A stretch of 64,000 nt of DNA from CAYGVX01 sp964544285 (GCA_964544285.1 CAZJAQ010000002.1:18608-82607), one strand, 5' to 3'. Numbered from the stretch's first letter, positions 34,217 through 43,262 are shown. The notes: generated from the letters alone by a model not told the origin. Numbers and translations are program-made.

Positions 34217-34476
34217 AAAATAATGCTCTCGACCTTATTTAAGAAATCTGGAACTGTGATTTAGAAGATCTAATATTAATAGGTTGTGTAAAAAGATTGC
34301 TTCTCAGAGTAAAACTTGATATTTCTGGTCGTAATTAGATAAAATAAATGATTATAAACGTTATTTTGATTAAATAAACGTTTTTGAACAATATAAATTG
34401 AAAATACGCTCAGAAACGCTTTTATTAGAGTTTTTCCAAGAAATTAACCGTAGAAAAAAGGGAGTAATGGAGAAAC
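34217..34476. promoter_or_regulatory. AT-rich divergent promoter region with ATAAACGTT repeats
   Basis: 260 bases between the regulator (minus) and the dockerin gene (plus). ATAAACGTT occurs at 34354-34362 and 34374-34382, 20 bases apart start to start, that is, on the same helix face. A TATA-like ATATAAATTG lies at 34390-34399, and GGGAG at 34460-34464 precedes the ATG at 34477. The repeat lies where an archaeal activator or repressor would sit. Confidence 0.5.
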
Positions 34477-35190
34477 ATGAAAAAAACCGCTTTGATGGGA
34501 TTAATGCTGGTGATGCTGGCGGCGGCGACGCTACCAAGCTTTGCTGAAACAGTTGAAGAAAAAACATGGGTTCACGTGATAGGAGCAGTCCAAACTTACG
34601 GCGAAACCCCGATAATGGGTTGGCTCGGCGCCCACGCAAAAGTTGGAGAATGGGCAATGGTACATGTAGCATGGGCATCATTACCCTTAGAGTTTCCTCC
34701 GATGTTGCCAAATTACACAATGACGTTTTCCTTCTACGGAGCCACGCTGGTCAACAGCACGACAGTGGAACTCAACTATACAGGCTACGACTTATACGTT
34801 GCAGGTCTCTGGGACGCCTACAGTGCGACATTCGTTTGGGATTCTGAAGGTAACTGCAGCTGGACATTAGAGCAGATAGTTGACGATGCCTCTGGAGAAC
34901 TTCGAGTGATGGGCAACTGGACTGACTTCGAAGTAGACATTACCAGTCTCGATTTGATCGGCGGAACCGTCACCCACTACTTAGGTAGACCCATTCCAAT
35001 CCCCATAGGCGACTGCAACATGGACAGTGAAGTCAACATCTTGGACTTGGTCCATATCGCTAAGGCATATGGAGAAATGCCCGGAAGGCCTGAGGGATGC
35101 TACAGCTGGGAAATCGACTTTAACTTTGACTTCGTCATAGACATCGGCGACTTGACAACGATTGCCGCGAACCTAGGCGAAGAATACTAA
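34477..35190 (+). CDS. Secreted protein with C-terminal type I dockerin
   Basis: A 237-residue protein: signal peptide (about 1-22), a beta-rich domain of unknown function (about 25-170), then a duplicated dockerin (about 178-235). Both calcium loops are seen, DCNMDSEVNILD and DFNFDFVIDIGD, each D-x-N-x-D with Ile or Val and a final Asp, as in classical dockerins. Dockerins dock enzymes onto cohesins; two cohesin-like proteins flank it. The N-terminal domain is not recognised as a known enzyme. Confidence 0.85.
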   Translation: MKKTALMGLMLVMLAAATLPSFAETVEEKTWVHVIGAVQTYGETPIMGWLGAHAKVGEWAMVHVAWASLPLEFPPMLPNYTMTFSFYGATLVNSTTVELNYTGYDLYVAGLWDAYSATFVWDSEGNCSWTLEQIVDDASGELRVMGNWTDFEVDITSLDLIGGTVTHYLGRPIPIPIGDCNMDSEVNILDLVHIAKAYGEMPGRPEGCYSWEIDFNFDFVIDIGDLTTIAANLGEEY

Positions 35191-35206
35191 CCATCACCTC
35201 CTCCTC

Positions 35207-35213
35207 TTTTTTT
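35207..35213 (+). terminator. Candidate oligo-T terminator after the dockerin gene
   Basis: A run of seven T (35207-35213) follows the stop at 35190 by 17 bases. Archaeal RNA polymerase stops at oligo-T without needing a hairpin. Support is moderate because T-runs also occur by chance here. Confidence 0.4.
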
Positions 35214-35259
35214 CCCAAGGGGAAACAAAGCAAATAAACCCGGCAAAGCTTCGATAAAC

Positions 35260-35874
35260 ATGAGCGATGGAAAACAAATGAGCAACAAGGCTTATCTCTA
35301 CACTATCTCCTTTCTCTTTCTGTTTTTGTTACTCTCTATTCCTATTAATGCGCCTACGACAGAACAGCAAAGCCCAGCGAAGACAACCTTCTCTACCCAA
35401 CAAACAACGGTGATGAGCATCGCTCCCTCCTCCATCACGGCGAAAGTCGGTCAAAACTTCATGATAAATATCACAATCGCAGACGTCGTCGACCTCTACG
35501 GATGGGAGTTCAAACTAAAGTGGGGTGGTGTTCTTTTAGACGCCGTCAATGTTGTTGAAGGGCTTTTCCTCAGAATAGGTGGAGACACTTTCTTCACTTA
35601 TAAAATAAACAATACGGCTGGCTACATGCTTGTAGATTGCGCACTCTTAGGCAATGTGCCTGGGGTGAACGGGGATGGAACCTTGGCAACCGTAACCTTC
35701 TATGTAAAAAGCTCTGGAGAATGCTCACTAGACTTGTATGACACCATACTTGTCAACTCTTTTGAACAAATCATCCTACACGAAACGGAAGACGGTTACG
35801 GGTCTTTCACTACATCGGAGCCCCCTACGATTCAATACGGAGGCAGAGAAAGGGGTCGTCCAGTTGTATGGTAA
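35260..35874 (+). CDS. Cohesin-domain-like secreted protein
   Basis: A 204-residue protein with a signal segment (about 10-28), a Thr/Ser/Gln-rich linker and a cohesin-type domain (about 50-190): VMSIAPSSITAKVGQNFMINITI and LYGWEFKLKWGG resemble the strands of the membrane-anchored cohesin at 32.6-33.2 kb. Unlike that protein it lacks a membrane anchor and ends in an Arg-rich tail, so it is likely secreted. Adjacent to the dockerin gene with a 69-base gap; a likely partner. Confidence 0.8.
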   Translation: MSDGKQMSNKAYLYTISFLFLFLLLSIPINAPTTEQQSPAKTTFSTQQTTVMSIAPSSITAKVGQNFMINITIADVVDLYGWEFKLKWGGVLLDAVNVVEGLFLRIGGDTFFTYKINNTAGYMLVDCALLGNVPGVNGDGTLATVTFYVKSSGECSLDLYDTILVNSFEQIILHETEDGYGSFTTSEPPTIQYGGRERGRPVVW

Positions 35875-35898
35875 GCTTTTTGATTGTAACCTGTGTTT

Positions 35899-36461
35899 TT
35901 ATTGTGGGAAACAGTATTTTATCTCTCTGAACTCTCTTGTCAACTTTATAGCGTCTTGTTTTACTTTGTCTGGGGCTTTTCTGTCGATGCTTACCTGCTT
36001 CATTAGCTCTGCAATTTGCCCCATCTCAGCCTCTTTCATTCCTCGCCTAGTTACTTCGCAGGTGCCGAGCCTTACTCCACAGTCAGCGATTATGTTTGCC
36101 CTCTCAAGGCGCTCTGCCGCTTCTCGTCCCTGCTTGTATCCTCCGTAGTCTAAGAGAACTTGATGCGACCTTGTGTAGCCAAAGTCGGCGCCAACTACAG
36201 GAAACCCGTAATCGCCTAGTGCCTTTGCGAGGGCTTGGGCGTTGCGGATGACTTGTTCGGCGTAGGCGCTTCCGAACTTTTGCATTTCAGCCAACGCTAG
36301 GGTTAGTGCTGCTATTCGGTTCCAATGAGCGTTGTCCACGAAGGTGGGATGAATTTTCTCCTTCATGACTTCTCCATGTTCTTTGTCGGCGAGTATGATG
36401 CCTCCTTGGGGTCCGAAGAAGGATTTGTGGGTTGAGCCGAAAAGAGCGTGGGCGCCTTCTT
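35899..36461 (-). CDS. glyA: Serine hydroxymethyltransferase, C-terminal part (cut by gap)
   Basis: The last 186 residues of GlyA, which interconverts serine and glycine with a one-carbon carrier. The PLP-lysine motif GSTHKSFFGPQGG is just inside the gap edge. The remainder matches the C-terminal domain. It continues the N-terminal piece at 36562-36842 but the 100-N gap shifts the frame. About 110-150 residues are missing if the usual length is kept; the true gap size is therefore unlike 100. Confidence 0.9.
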
Positions 36462-36561
36462 NNNNNNNNNNNNNNNNNNNNNNNNNNNNNNNNNNNNNNN
36501 NNNNNNNNNNNNNNNNNNNNNNNNNNNNNNNNNNNNNNNNNNNNNNNNNNNNNNNNNNNNN
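36462..36561. other. Scaffold gap of 100 N inside glyA
   Basis: Placeholder of 100 N within the glyA coding region. The missing stretch would be roughly 330-450 bases from homologue length, and must be 2 modulo 3 bases to keep frame. The flanks do not repeat, so unlike the gap at 20758 this is real missing sequence. Confidence 0.95.
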
Positions 36562-36842
36562 AGAAAAATCCAGTCAGCTATGTGCCCTGAGAGGGGGCGC
36601 AAATCTGCGGTCTCTGCTTTGAAGAGGCTTCTGGCGATTTTTTCTCCGTAACTTTCTATTTCGTCGATGAAACGTGTGCCCATGTAGAAGCGGTCTGGGG
36701 CGGTGTATCGGTGGGCTAGGTCTGAGGATAGTAAAGCTCGAGCTTGGGGGCTCATGACGTTTTCTGACGGGATAAGGTTTAAGCATTGCTTTCCGCGCCA
36801 TTCTTCGTGTTTCTGCACCATGCTCAAAACATCCGCAATCAT
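36562..36842 (-). CDS. glyA: Serine hydroxymethyltransferase, N-terminal part (cut by gap)
   Basis: The first 93 residues of GlyA. It has LNLIPSENVMSPQARALLSSDL (the N-terminal signature), the RYTAPDRFYMGTRFIDEIE segment and LRPLSGHIAD. The start ATG is at 36842. The reading frame enters the 100-N gap and does not match the frame of the C-terminal half, so the gap length is wrong. The gene itself is probably intact. Confidence 0.92.
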
Positions 36843-36968
36843 CTAACCACCTTCGAGATATCAGGAGTGTCTTGCATCTCGAGTATTTACCGCTTACTGG
36901 AGACGGCTAACTATGTTCTGGCGTGATGGAAAAGCGAGAACTATATCAGACGGCGATAACAGATAAAA

Positions 36969-36979
36969 GCTTTAAATGT
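36969..36979 (+). promoter_or_regulatory. Candidate TATA box of the 708-residue surface protein
   Basis: GCTTTAAATGT lies about 43 bases before the ATG at 37017, so transcription would start near 37000. It is divergent from glyA. Match and spacing only. Confidence 0.4.
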
Positions 36980-37016
36980 TCCTTTACTATGAAATGTCAA
37001 ACCTTCATGAGCCGAC

Positions 37017-39143
37017 ATGACAAGAGGGAATGAATTGCACAAAAAACAGCAAGTAACAGCGATTACGACTCTCTCAATAATCTTACTCACTTTAACCTTC
37101 TTCACAGCTTCATACACGCCGAAAGTTTTCGCTGAAACTTCAATAAGCCAACTCTCTAAATACGAGGGATTTGTCGGAGACACCATTGAACTTACTGGAC
37201 AGATTAACATAACAGATGGGGCTTACCAAATCCTGTTTGACGGGCATTTGGTAAAGAACGGTACTGCAGCGTTAAATGTCGTGAAAGACACGTTTGTGAT
37301 TCCGAACGCCACTTTGGGCACGTACCCTATAACGCTGAGAGACGTGCAAGCTGATGTTGTCAGCAGTTCAGTCAATTTCGCTGTAAAAACACAATACATA
37401 GGGAGAGCAACGAAGACACGCCTTCAAGAAGGTGAAAACACCACAATTCTCGCCATAATCACGGGTGGAGAAGCAAAAACAGATTACTCGGCAAACGTCA
37501 CCGTTAAAGACCCTGACAACAAGGTATATTCGTCAAATTTCACCATATCCACTGGACCACAACTGGGTTATGGGGGAGGTTACGGCGAAAACGTAACAGT
37601 ATACCCGACTGATTTCGACGCGAACGCCCACACTTTCTACGTTGGAACCTACAACCTAACCCTCAACGTAGGCAGCAACCAGTCCACGGGAACCTTCACA
37701 GTGGGTCTCACTGACGCGGTGGAATATCATCGGTTTCAGGTTGTAAACGTGAAAGCAGCGAACTACACTCAGCCCACAGACGTCATGAGGGTAACGATAA
37801 CTTACGGCGGAAAAACTGTGTTCACTTCTCCCAACATAAACGCCTCACAAACTGGAGGTATAGTCACAGCTAACTGGCCGATTCCAGCAAACGCGAGCTT
37901 GGGACTCTACAGGGTAAACGTGACACGGACCACGCCTTCAGGAACAATGAAACCAGTGCAGGACACTCAAACTTTCACGATTGTCTCGAAGTCTTTTGCA
38001 TGCGAGGTTAGGGCGTTGAATCTGGACAACGAGCCAGTGAAGGGCATAGTTGTCGAAGCGAAAAACGCAACAGCCAGCGTGAGCACAAACACTACTGATG
38101 AAGAAGGAATCGCATCCTTCTACGTGCAAGCAACCAACTACACATTCACAGCGTTCTTAAACGACTCACGCGTGGGAGCTACATCCATAATAAGTCTCTC
38201 TGGAAACCTCACGGGAGCCCAAGCATTGAACATCACCTGCTCCCTTGTCCACCTCAGAGTAGCAGTGAAAGATGAAGGAGGCAACGTGATTCCCTACGTC
38301 GCTGTCAACGCGAATTTCACGTACATCAAGGGAACCAACACGACTGCCAACGGGACTTCTTCCATCGAAACCGACCTAAGTGGCATAGCTACTCTTAGAA
38401 ACCTCTTCGTAAACATCGACTATACGGTGAAAGCAAGCCGCTATGGAAATACGTTTCAAACAGTTACCGTAAACTTGACGCAAACAAGATGGCTTAACTT
38501 TACATGCCCAACATACGAGCTCGTGGTGAGGGTCTTCGACAGACGTGGACTATCTCTACAAAACGCACAGGTCAACGTCACGGATTGGGGCTTAGGAGCG
38601 ATGAGTGAGCCAGTCGGAAGCCAGAACACAGCCATCAGCGGAGAAGTTGCCTTCAGCCTGACTTTCGGAAAGTACATAGTGAAAGTGTACAAAAACGGTT
38701 TTCTCTTGAACGAGACGAGCGTCCTACTCGTTAACCAGCCGACAAACTTCAGCGTCTACTGCAGGCTTTTCAACCTAACGCTCGACATCAGCGTGTTGGA
38801 TTATTTTGGGCAGGGAATATCGAACGCGAAAGTTACTGTGGAAAGGGAAGGCTTTGTTTTGTCTAAGAATACTGGGGGAAACGGTGTTGTGCAGTTCACG
38901 GAACTCGTCGGAGGAAACTACCGAATCTTCGTTCACATAGGCGAAAGGCTGTACCAGATTACGATGCTTAATCTTCAAGACCCACAAGCCGTTACCCTTA
39001 GAATAGGGGAAGTTGTCTCGATAGGCGGGTTCATAACAGAGACAAGCCTCTTCGCCACAGCAACCTTCATAATCCTGCTGGTCGTCGTCCTCCTCCTTGT
39101 CTTCCTCTACCGCAGACTCAAGTCAAGCCAGAAAAAAGAGTAG
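37017..39143 (+). CDS. Large surface protein with repeated beta domains and C-terminal membrane anchor
   Basis: A 708-residue protein. An N-terminal signal segment (about 14-40), then beta-sandwich-like repeats with many N-x-S/T sites, including carboxypeptidase-regulatory-like repeats after about residue 320 (VRALNLDNEPVKGIVVEAKN; LRVAVKDEGGNVIPYVAVNANF; LVVRVFDRRGLSLQNAQVNV), then a transmembrane helix (about 680-702) and short basic tail. It is probably S-layer-anchored or cell-surface. It shares the island with cohesin and dockerin proteins. No catalytic motif is visible. Confidence 0.85.
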   Translation: MTRGNELHKKQQVTAITTLSIILLTLTFFTASYTPKVFAETSISQLSKYEGFVGDTIELTGQINITDGAYQILFDGHLVKNGTAALNVVKDTFVIPNATLGTYPITLRDVQADVVSSSVNFAVKTQYIGRATKTRLQEGENTTILAIITGGEAKTDYSANVTVKDPDNKVYSSNFTISTGPQLGYGGGYGENVTVYPTDFDANAHTFYVGTYNLTLNVGSNQSTGTFTVGLTDAVEYHRFQVVNVKAANYTQPTDVMRVTITYGGKTVFTSPNINASQTGGIVTANWPIPANASLGLYRVNVTRTTPSGTMKPVQDTQTFTIVSKSFACEVRALNLDNEPVKGIVVEAKNATASVSTNTTDEEGIASFYVQATNYTFTAFLNDSRVGATSIISLSGNLTGAQALNITCSLVHLRVAVKDEGGNVIPYVAVNANFTYIKGTNTTANGTSSIETDLSGIATLRNLFVNIDYTVKASRYGNTFQTVTVNLTQTRWLNFTCPTYELVVRVFDRRGLSLQNAQVNVTDWGLGAMSEPVGSQNTAISGEVAFSLTFGKYIVKVYKNGFLLNETSVLLVNQPTNFSVYCRLFNLTLDISVLDYFGQGISNAKVTVEREGFVLSKNTGGNGVVQFTELVGGNYRIFVHIGERLYQITMLNLQDPQAVTLRIGEVVSIGGFITETSLFATATFIILLVVVLLLVFLYRRLKSSQKKE

Positions 39144-39156
39144 GCGGATTGGAAAA

Positions 39157-39166
39157 GTTTATAACA
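39157..39166 (+). promoter_or_regulatory. Candidate TATA box of the cysteine-rich protein gene
   Basis: GTTTATAACA lies after the stop of the surface protein gene and about 80 bases before the GTG at 39238. The expected transcription start is near 39187. The call is tentative. Confidence 0.35.
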
Positions 39167-39237
39167 CCCAAACGCCTAAGCCATTTTTGTTGAACGGTGA
39201 AATCGTCCAGAATTTTGCGTGAAACTGCTCTAAGGTA

Positions 39238-39534
39238 GTGTCTACATTGGGTGAAGAAAAATATTGCTCCTCAAGATGTGATTTGTTCAAATGCGGAAAA
39301 AACGCCACAATCTTTAAGGGCGCAGACGTCTGGTGCAGATGGACTGAGGAAAAATGCAACGCCGCAAACTGCAACTATGCAACGTGCGTGAAGCGAAAAC
39401 TGCTGCCAAGAGGCGTATGCGGAGAAACCGTAAAGCGGAAAACAACCGAAAAACGATTGGAAGAAGCCATCGGTCCTCCCATAAGACTTCGCGGAAAAAC
39501 GCTGAGGAAAATAGGCGAGAAAGAAATCTTCTAA
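39238..39534 (+). CDS. Small cysteine-rich protein of unknown function
   Basis: A 98-residue protein with nine cysteines concentrated in the first 60 residues: YCSSRCDLFKCGKN, WCRWTEEKCNAANCNYATC and GVCG. The second half is basic and helical. The spacing suggests a metal site. No family is recognised. The start is a GTG. A TATA-like string lies about 80 bases upstream and it is 53 bases before cofD on the same strand. Confidence 0.7.
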   Translation: MSTLGEEKYCSSRCDLFKCGKNATIFKGADVWCRWTEEKCNAANCNYATCVKRKLLPRGVCGETVKRKTTEKRLEEAIGPPIRLRGKTLRKIGEKEIF

Positions 39535-39587
39535 AGTACCGTTGAGTCGCTGACCGCTAACGTTAAACCCTTACCCCGTCGAAACAT

Positions 39588-40538
39588 GTGCCTAGGGGAA
39601 TTCCTTTGATTGAACGAGTGGTCTGTCTAGCAGGGGGCGTGGGGGCTGCCAAGTTTCTCCAAGGTTTGGTTAAGATAGTGCCTCATGAGAACCTAACAAT
39701 AATCGTCAACACGGGCGATGACATAGAACTGTACGGTTTACACGTCTCGCCTGACCCCGACATCATAATGTACACGCTCGCGGGCATCGTGGACGAAGAG
39801 AAGGGTTGGGGAATACAGGGCGACACTTTCAACTGCCTCGCCATGTTCCAGAAGTACGGTTTAGAAACATGGTTCAAGCTCGGCGACAAAGACCTCGCCA
39901 CACACATCTATCGAACAAAACTTCTGAAGGAAGAGTTCACCCTAGACGAAGTTACGCAGAGGCTTTGCAGTGCCCTCGGGCTCAGAGTGAAAATCCTGCC
40001 AACGACCAACGAAAAAATCGCGCCACAGATAATCACCGATGCGGGCAAGATGCACTTCGAAGAATACCTCGTAAGAAGAGGGGCGACGGACAGGGTTCTG
40101 GACGTGATTTTTGAAGGCGCTGAATCGACGCTTCCAGCTCCTCAGGTTATTGAATCTATACGAGACGCTGACGGCATAATCGTGTGTCCAAGCAACCCGA
40201 TAGTGAGCATTGGGCCGATTCTGGCAGTTGGGAAGGTTCGAGAGGCTTTGAGAGAAGCTAAAGCCAAGGTGGTTGCCGTAAGCCCCATAGTCGGCGGCGC
40301 CACGATAAAAGGTCCTGCAGACAAGTTGATGCGAGGATTGGGCTTGGAAGTTTCAGCCAGCTCCGTTGCTCTTCTCTACCGAGACTTTCTAGACGTGTTC
40401 ATCTTGGACGAGGTTGACAGGGCGGAGAAAGAGAAGGTTGAGAGACTCGGGGTGAAGGCTGTCGTGGCTAATACGGTTATGCGGTCGTTAGAGGACAAAG
40501 TTGCGTTGGCTAGGCTGACTTTGGAGGCTCTTGTCTAA
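39588..40538 (+). CDS. cofD: 2-phospho-L-lactate transferase (coenzyme F420 synthesis)
   Basis: A 316-residue CofD that transfers a phospholactyl group to the deazaflavin Fo. The N-terminal CLAGGVGAAKFLQGL and NTGDDIELYGLHVSPDPDIIMYTL are the family signatures, followed by the EYLVRRGATD segment and VCPSNPIVSIGPILAV. The start is a GTG at 39588. F420 is a cofactor of methanogens and several other archaea; the rest of its pathway is not in the window. Confidence 0.95.
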   Translation: MPRGIPLIERVVCLAGGVGAAKFLQGLVKIVPHENLTIIVNTGDDIELYGLHVSPDPDIIMYTLAGIVDEEKGWGIQGDTFNCLAMFQKYGLETWFKLGDKDLATHIYRTKLLKEEFTLDEVTQRLCSALGLRVKILPTTNEKIAPQIITDAGKMHFEEYLVRRGATDRVLDVIFEGAESTLPAPQVIESIRDADGIIVCPSNPIVSIGPILAVGKVREALREAKAKVVAVSPIVGGATIKGPADKLMRGLGLEVSASSVALLYRDFLDVFILDEVDRAEKEKVERLGVKAVVANTVMRSLEDKVALARLTLEALV

Positions 40539-40546
40539 GCGGCTTT

Positions 40547-40717
40547 CTAGTCCGTTGAAACCCGCTTTATGACAGGCGGTCTGATTTTTTTTAGAATTCG
40601 GTATCCGCAGAAGGTGCACTTGATTCCTCCTCCACGCATCTCTAATTCCTCAGTGAGTACCTTTGCTCCGCATTTTATACATTCATAAACAACTCCTCCA
40701 CCTGTTGTTTCAGACAT
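40547..40717 (-). CDS. rpoP: RNA polymerase subunit P (Rpo12)
   Basis: A 56-residue zinc-ribbon protein with YECIKCGAKV and IKCTFCGYRILKKIRPP, the CxxC-CxxC spacing and C-terminal CGYRILxK/RP motif of archaeal RpoP. It begins MSETTGGG and ends at a TAG. It is an essential small subunit of RNA polymerase. The stop lies nine bases after cofD ends on the opposite strand. Confidence 0.9.
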   Translation of the reverse strand: MSETTGGGVVYECIKCGAKVLTEELEMRGGGIKCTFCGYRILKKIRPPVIKRVSTD

Positions 40718-40843
40718 AAGCTCGCCTCTTCAACGATGGGTAGCTAAGGTGTGATTTAAATCTATTGACTCCTGTCAGGATGCGTGGAAGTTTTTAGACT
40801 CTCTTCTGCGACTCGATTACCCCTTATGGTAGGCGCTGTACAG

Positions 40844-41475
40844 TCATATGACTGGGTTGTGGCCGAGCAAGCGGTCCTTAACTATCAGAGTTGTCACTGG
40901 GGCTTTCGAGTTCATAGTGAAGAGCATGTCATGACCCAAGCAAAGGCCCACTATGACGTTGACCTCTGTTTTCGCCCTGTTTAGAAGCTCGGCTTGAAGA
41001 AGGGGGTTACATGCTGACTCGAACTCTTCAGGGTTGCCAATCTTGTACTCCTTATCCACGCCCAACTGCGTTTTGTCAACGGCTCCACACTTGTACACGG
41101 CAGAAACAACGGTAAACCCATGCTTCTCGAGAACCTCAGCCACCCTACCTGCTTCGTCCCTCAGCCCAGCGCAGAAGGCTATGCCTATTTTCTTAAAGCC
41201 GAGGAGCTTCGCGAACTCTACGAGTTCTTTGATGCGTGGTCTCACTGCCATGACTACGCCTCTGACAGATTCGTAGGCTTCTTTCTCGGTTATCGTGGCT
41301 GGAACGTAAAGCCTCCTTACAGCGTTTTCTCGGTATCGCTCTATAGTGTTCTCTATGATTTCTGGGCTGAGTTTAATCGGGCACCCCTCAGTAGAGCGTT
41401 TTTGTTAAGCTTTTTCAGAGGCACTGATTCGCAGTATTCGGCTGGACACTTGGCACATTGCGGGTCTGAACGCAT
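40844..41475 (-). pseudogene. DUF1847-like cysteine protein with a frameshift
   Basis: Two frames join to one protein of about 210 residues. The N-terminal piece (ATG 41475) starts MRSDPQCAKCPAEYCES. After a frameshift near 41385-41403, by a run of five T, it continues as GCPIKLSPEIIENT and later IGIAFCAGLRDEAGRV, YKCGAVDKTQLGV, ACNPLLQAE, VGLCLGHDMLF and KDRLLGHNP, which match DUF1847 proteins. Cysteines are placed as a metal site. A one-base error in the homopolymer restores the frame, so the gene is probably intact in the organism. Confidence 0.78.
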
Positions 41476-41579
41476 ACATTAACACCTGTTATGGGAAAAC
41501 TAAAAATGCAACTCAGCCTCTTAAGCGTTATAAGGGTTAAAAAGTAGTCAATAACCAACTAATTAAGGAGGCTAAACAT

Positions 41580-42203
41580 GTGAGCAAGTCTAAACCAAAA
41601 ATCCTCGTACTCTTCTATTCGATGTACGGCCACACATTTACGATGGCAAAGGCTGTTACCGAGGGTGTTCGTGAAGCAGGAGGCGAACCAATCCTCAAAA
41701 AAGTTGCCGAACTCATCCCAGAAGATCGCTGGAGCAAGGGCATAAAAAAAGCCAAAGAGGCAATGAAGGGCGTCCCGGTCGCTGATCCTTTAAAAGACCT
41801 GAAAGGAATAGACGGAATCGTCGTCGGTACGCCGACACGTTATGGCAACATGTGCGCTCAGATGAGAAACTTCTGGGACCAGACATCGGACGACTGGGTG
41901 AAAGGCTCTCTAATCGGCAAGCCAGCAGCGGTGTTCACGGGCTCTGCCACTCAGCACGGCGGGCAAGAAACCACTATAATCTCGACTATGATAACGCTCT
42001 TGCACCACGGCTGCGTCTTGGTGGGTTTGCCCTACTCTTTCCAAGAGCAGATGACTATTGAAGAGATAAGCGGCGGCTCACCCTACGGAGCCTCAACCAT
42101 AGCCGGTCCAATGGGCGAGCGCATGCCATCAGCCAACGAGCTGAAGATGGCAAAAGACTTGGGCAAGCACCTAACGAAGATTGCCAAAAAACTAGCGGCG
42201 TAG
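41580..42203 (+). CDS. wrbA: WrbA-type NAD(P)H:quinone oxidoreductase
   Basis: A 207-residue flavodoxin-like protein. The FMN loop is FYSMYGHTFTMAKAVTEG, with PTRYGNMCAQMRNFWDQT and the TGSATQHGGQETT loop completing the WrbA signature. The GTG at 41580 follows AAGGAGG at 41565-41571, an excellent ribosome-binding site. It is a tetrameric two-electron quinone reductase in related species. Confidence 0.94.
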   Translation: MSKSKPKILVLFYSMYGHTFTMAKAVTEGVREAGGEPILKKVAELIPEDRWSKGIKKAKEAMKGVPVADPLKDLKGIDGIVVGTPTRYGNMCAQMRNFWDQTSDDWVKGSLIGKPAAVFTGSATQHGGQETTIISTMITLLHHGCVLVGLPYSFQEQMTIEEISGGSPYGASTIAGPMGERMPSANELKMAKDLGKHLTKIAKKLAA

Positions 42204-42265
42204 TCCAAGTTCGTTGCCTACCCGTGTGTGCGTTTGTGGTATGAGGATTATCAACGGTTAGAATC

Positions 42266-43117
42266 ATGAAAGACGACTTGAAAGCTGCTCTCCAGGAGAA
42301 GCTTTCGCCTGAAGAGCTTGCTTTGGTCTACAAATCCTACGACGTCATCGGAGACATCGCTGTAATTCGCATTCCAGAGTCGCTTCTGCATCATAGTGGT
42401 GTGATTGCGGAGGCTTTGTTGCAGCAGCACAAGCATGTTAAAGCCGTTTGGCGGCAGTCGAGCCCCGTTTCTGGCGATTTTAGGCTGCGTGAACTCGAAT
42501 GGGTTGCAGGAGAAAGGAAGACTGAGACAGTTTACAGGGAGCACGGTTGCCTCTTCAAAGTCGACGTTAAAGAATGCTACTTCTCACCACGCCTCGGTTT
42601 CGAGAGGATGCGAATCGCCAAGCTGGTTGAAGACAGCGAAATTGTCGTTAACATGTTTGCCGGCGTGGGCGTGTACTCGGTAATAATCGCTAAGCACTCG
42701 AAAGCCGCGAAGGTCTATTCAATCGACATAAACCCCGTCGCCGTGAGATACATGCGGGAGAACGTTCTGCTGAACAAAGTGGTTGACAGAGTTGCTCCAA
42801 TGGAAGGCGACGCAGAGAAAATCATCGAAAAAACGCTCAGAAGCACGGGGGATAGAGTTCTTATGCCTCTGCCCGAAAAAGCATTCGAATACCTCGACTC
42901 CGCCCTATCTGCGATCAAGCCTGAAGGCGGCTGGGTTCACTACTACGGCTTCGAGCACGCAAAGAAAGAGGAAAACCCAGTTGAGAAGATAGAAAGGAAA
43001 GTCGCAGAGAAGCTGCAGAGGGAAAACGTCGACTTCGAGCTCTCCTTCGGTCGCATGGTACGGCAGACGGGACCCAACTGGTATCAAGTAGCCCTCGACA
43101 TTCACGTAAAAAGATAG
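42266..43117 (+). CDS. trm5: tRNA (guanine37-N1)-methyltransferase Trm5
   Basis: A 283-residue SAM methyltransferase. The SAM loop is VNMFAGVGVYSVIIAKHS, the acidic motif IDINPVAVRYMREN, and the catalytic-site motif DRVLMPLPEKAFEYL. This last motif fits Trm5 and the related Taw2; the P-L-P form favours Trm5. It makes m1G37 on tRNA, the substrate for Taw1 found at 31.5-32.5 kb. Confidence 0.88.
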   Translation: MKDDLKAALQEKLSPEELALVYKSYDVIGDIAVIRIPESLLHHSGVIAEALLQQHKHVKAVWRQSSPVSGDFRLRELEWVAGERKTETVYREHGCLFKVDVKECYFSPRLGFERMRIAKLVEDSEIVVNMFAGVGVYSVIIAKHSKAAKVYSIDINPVAVRYMRENVLLNKVVDRVAPMEGDAEKIIEKTLRSTGDRVLMPLPEKAFEYLDSALSAIKPEGGWVHYYGFEHAKKEENPVEKIERKVAEKLQRENVDFELSFGRMVRQTGPNWYQVALDIHVKR

Positions 43118-43144
43118 GCTACCCCCCACACCACTAAGCGCCGA

Positions 43145-43184
43145 GCCTATTAGGACGGTCTAGACTAGGCGCAGAGCACACAAA
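43145..43184. repeat. Copy B of the dispersed 40-base intergenic repeat
   Basis: 38 of 40 bases match copy A at 13928-13967. This copy lies 28 bases after the trm5 stop and before a membrane protein gene, so unlike copy A it is not between convergent genes. The conserved inner GTCTAGAC palindrome and the outer GCCTA/TAGGC arms are both kept; the two differences are in the loop and the tail. Confidence 0.75.
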
Positions 43185-43262
43185 CACTCACTCACTCTGC
43201 AAACGGCAAAGTTGATATCCATCCCCGCCCACACATAAGGCAAAACCAGAAAGGCGACAAAA

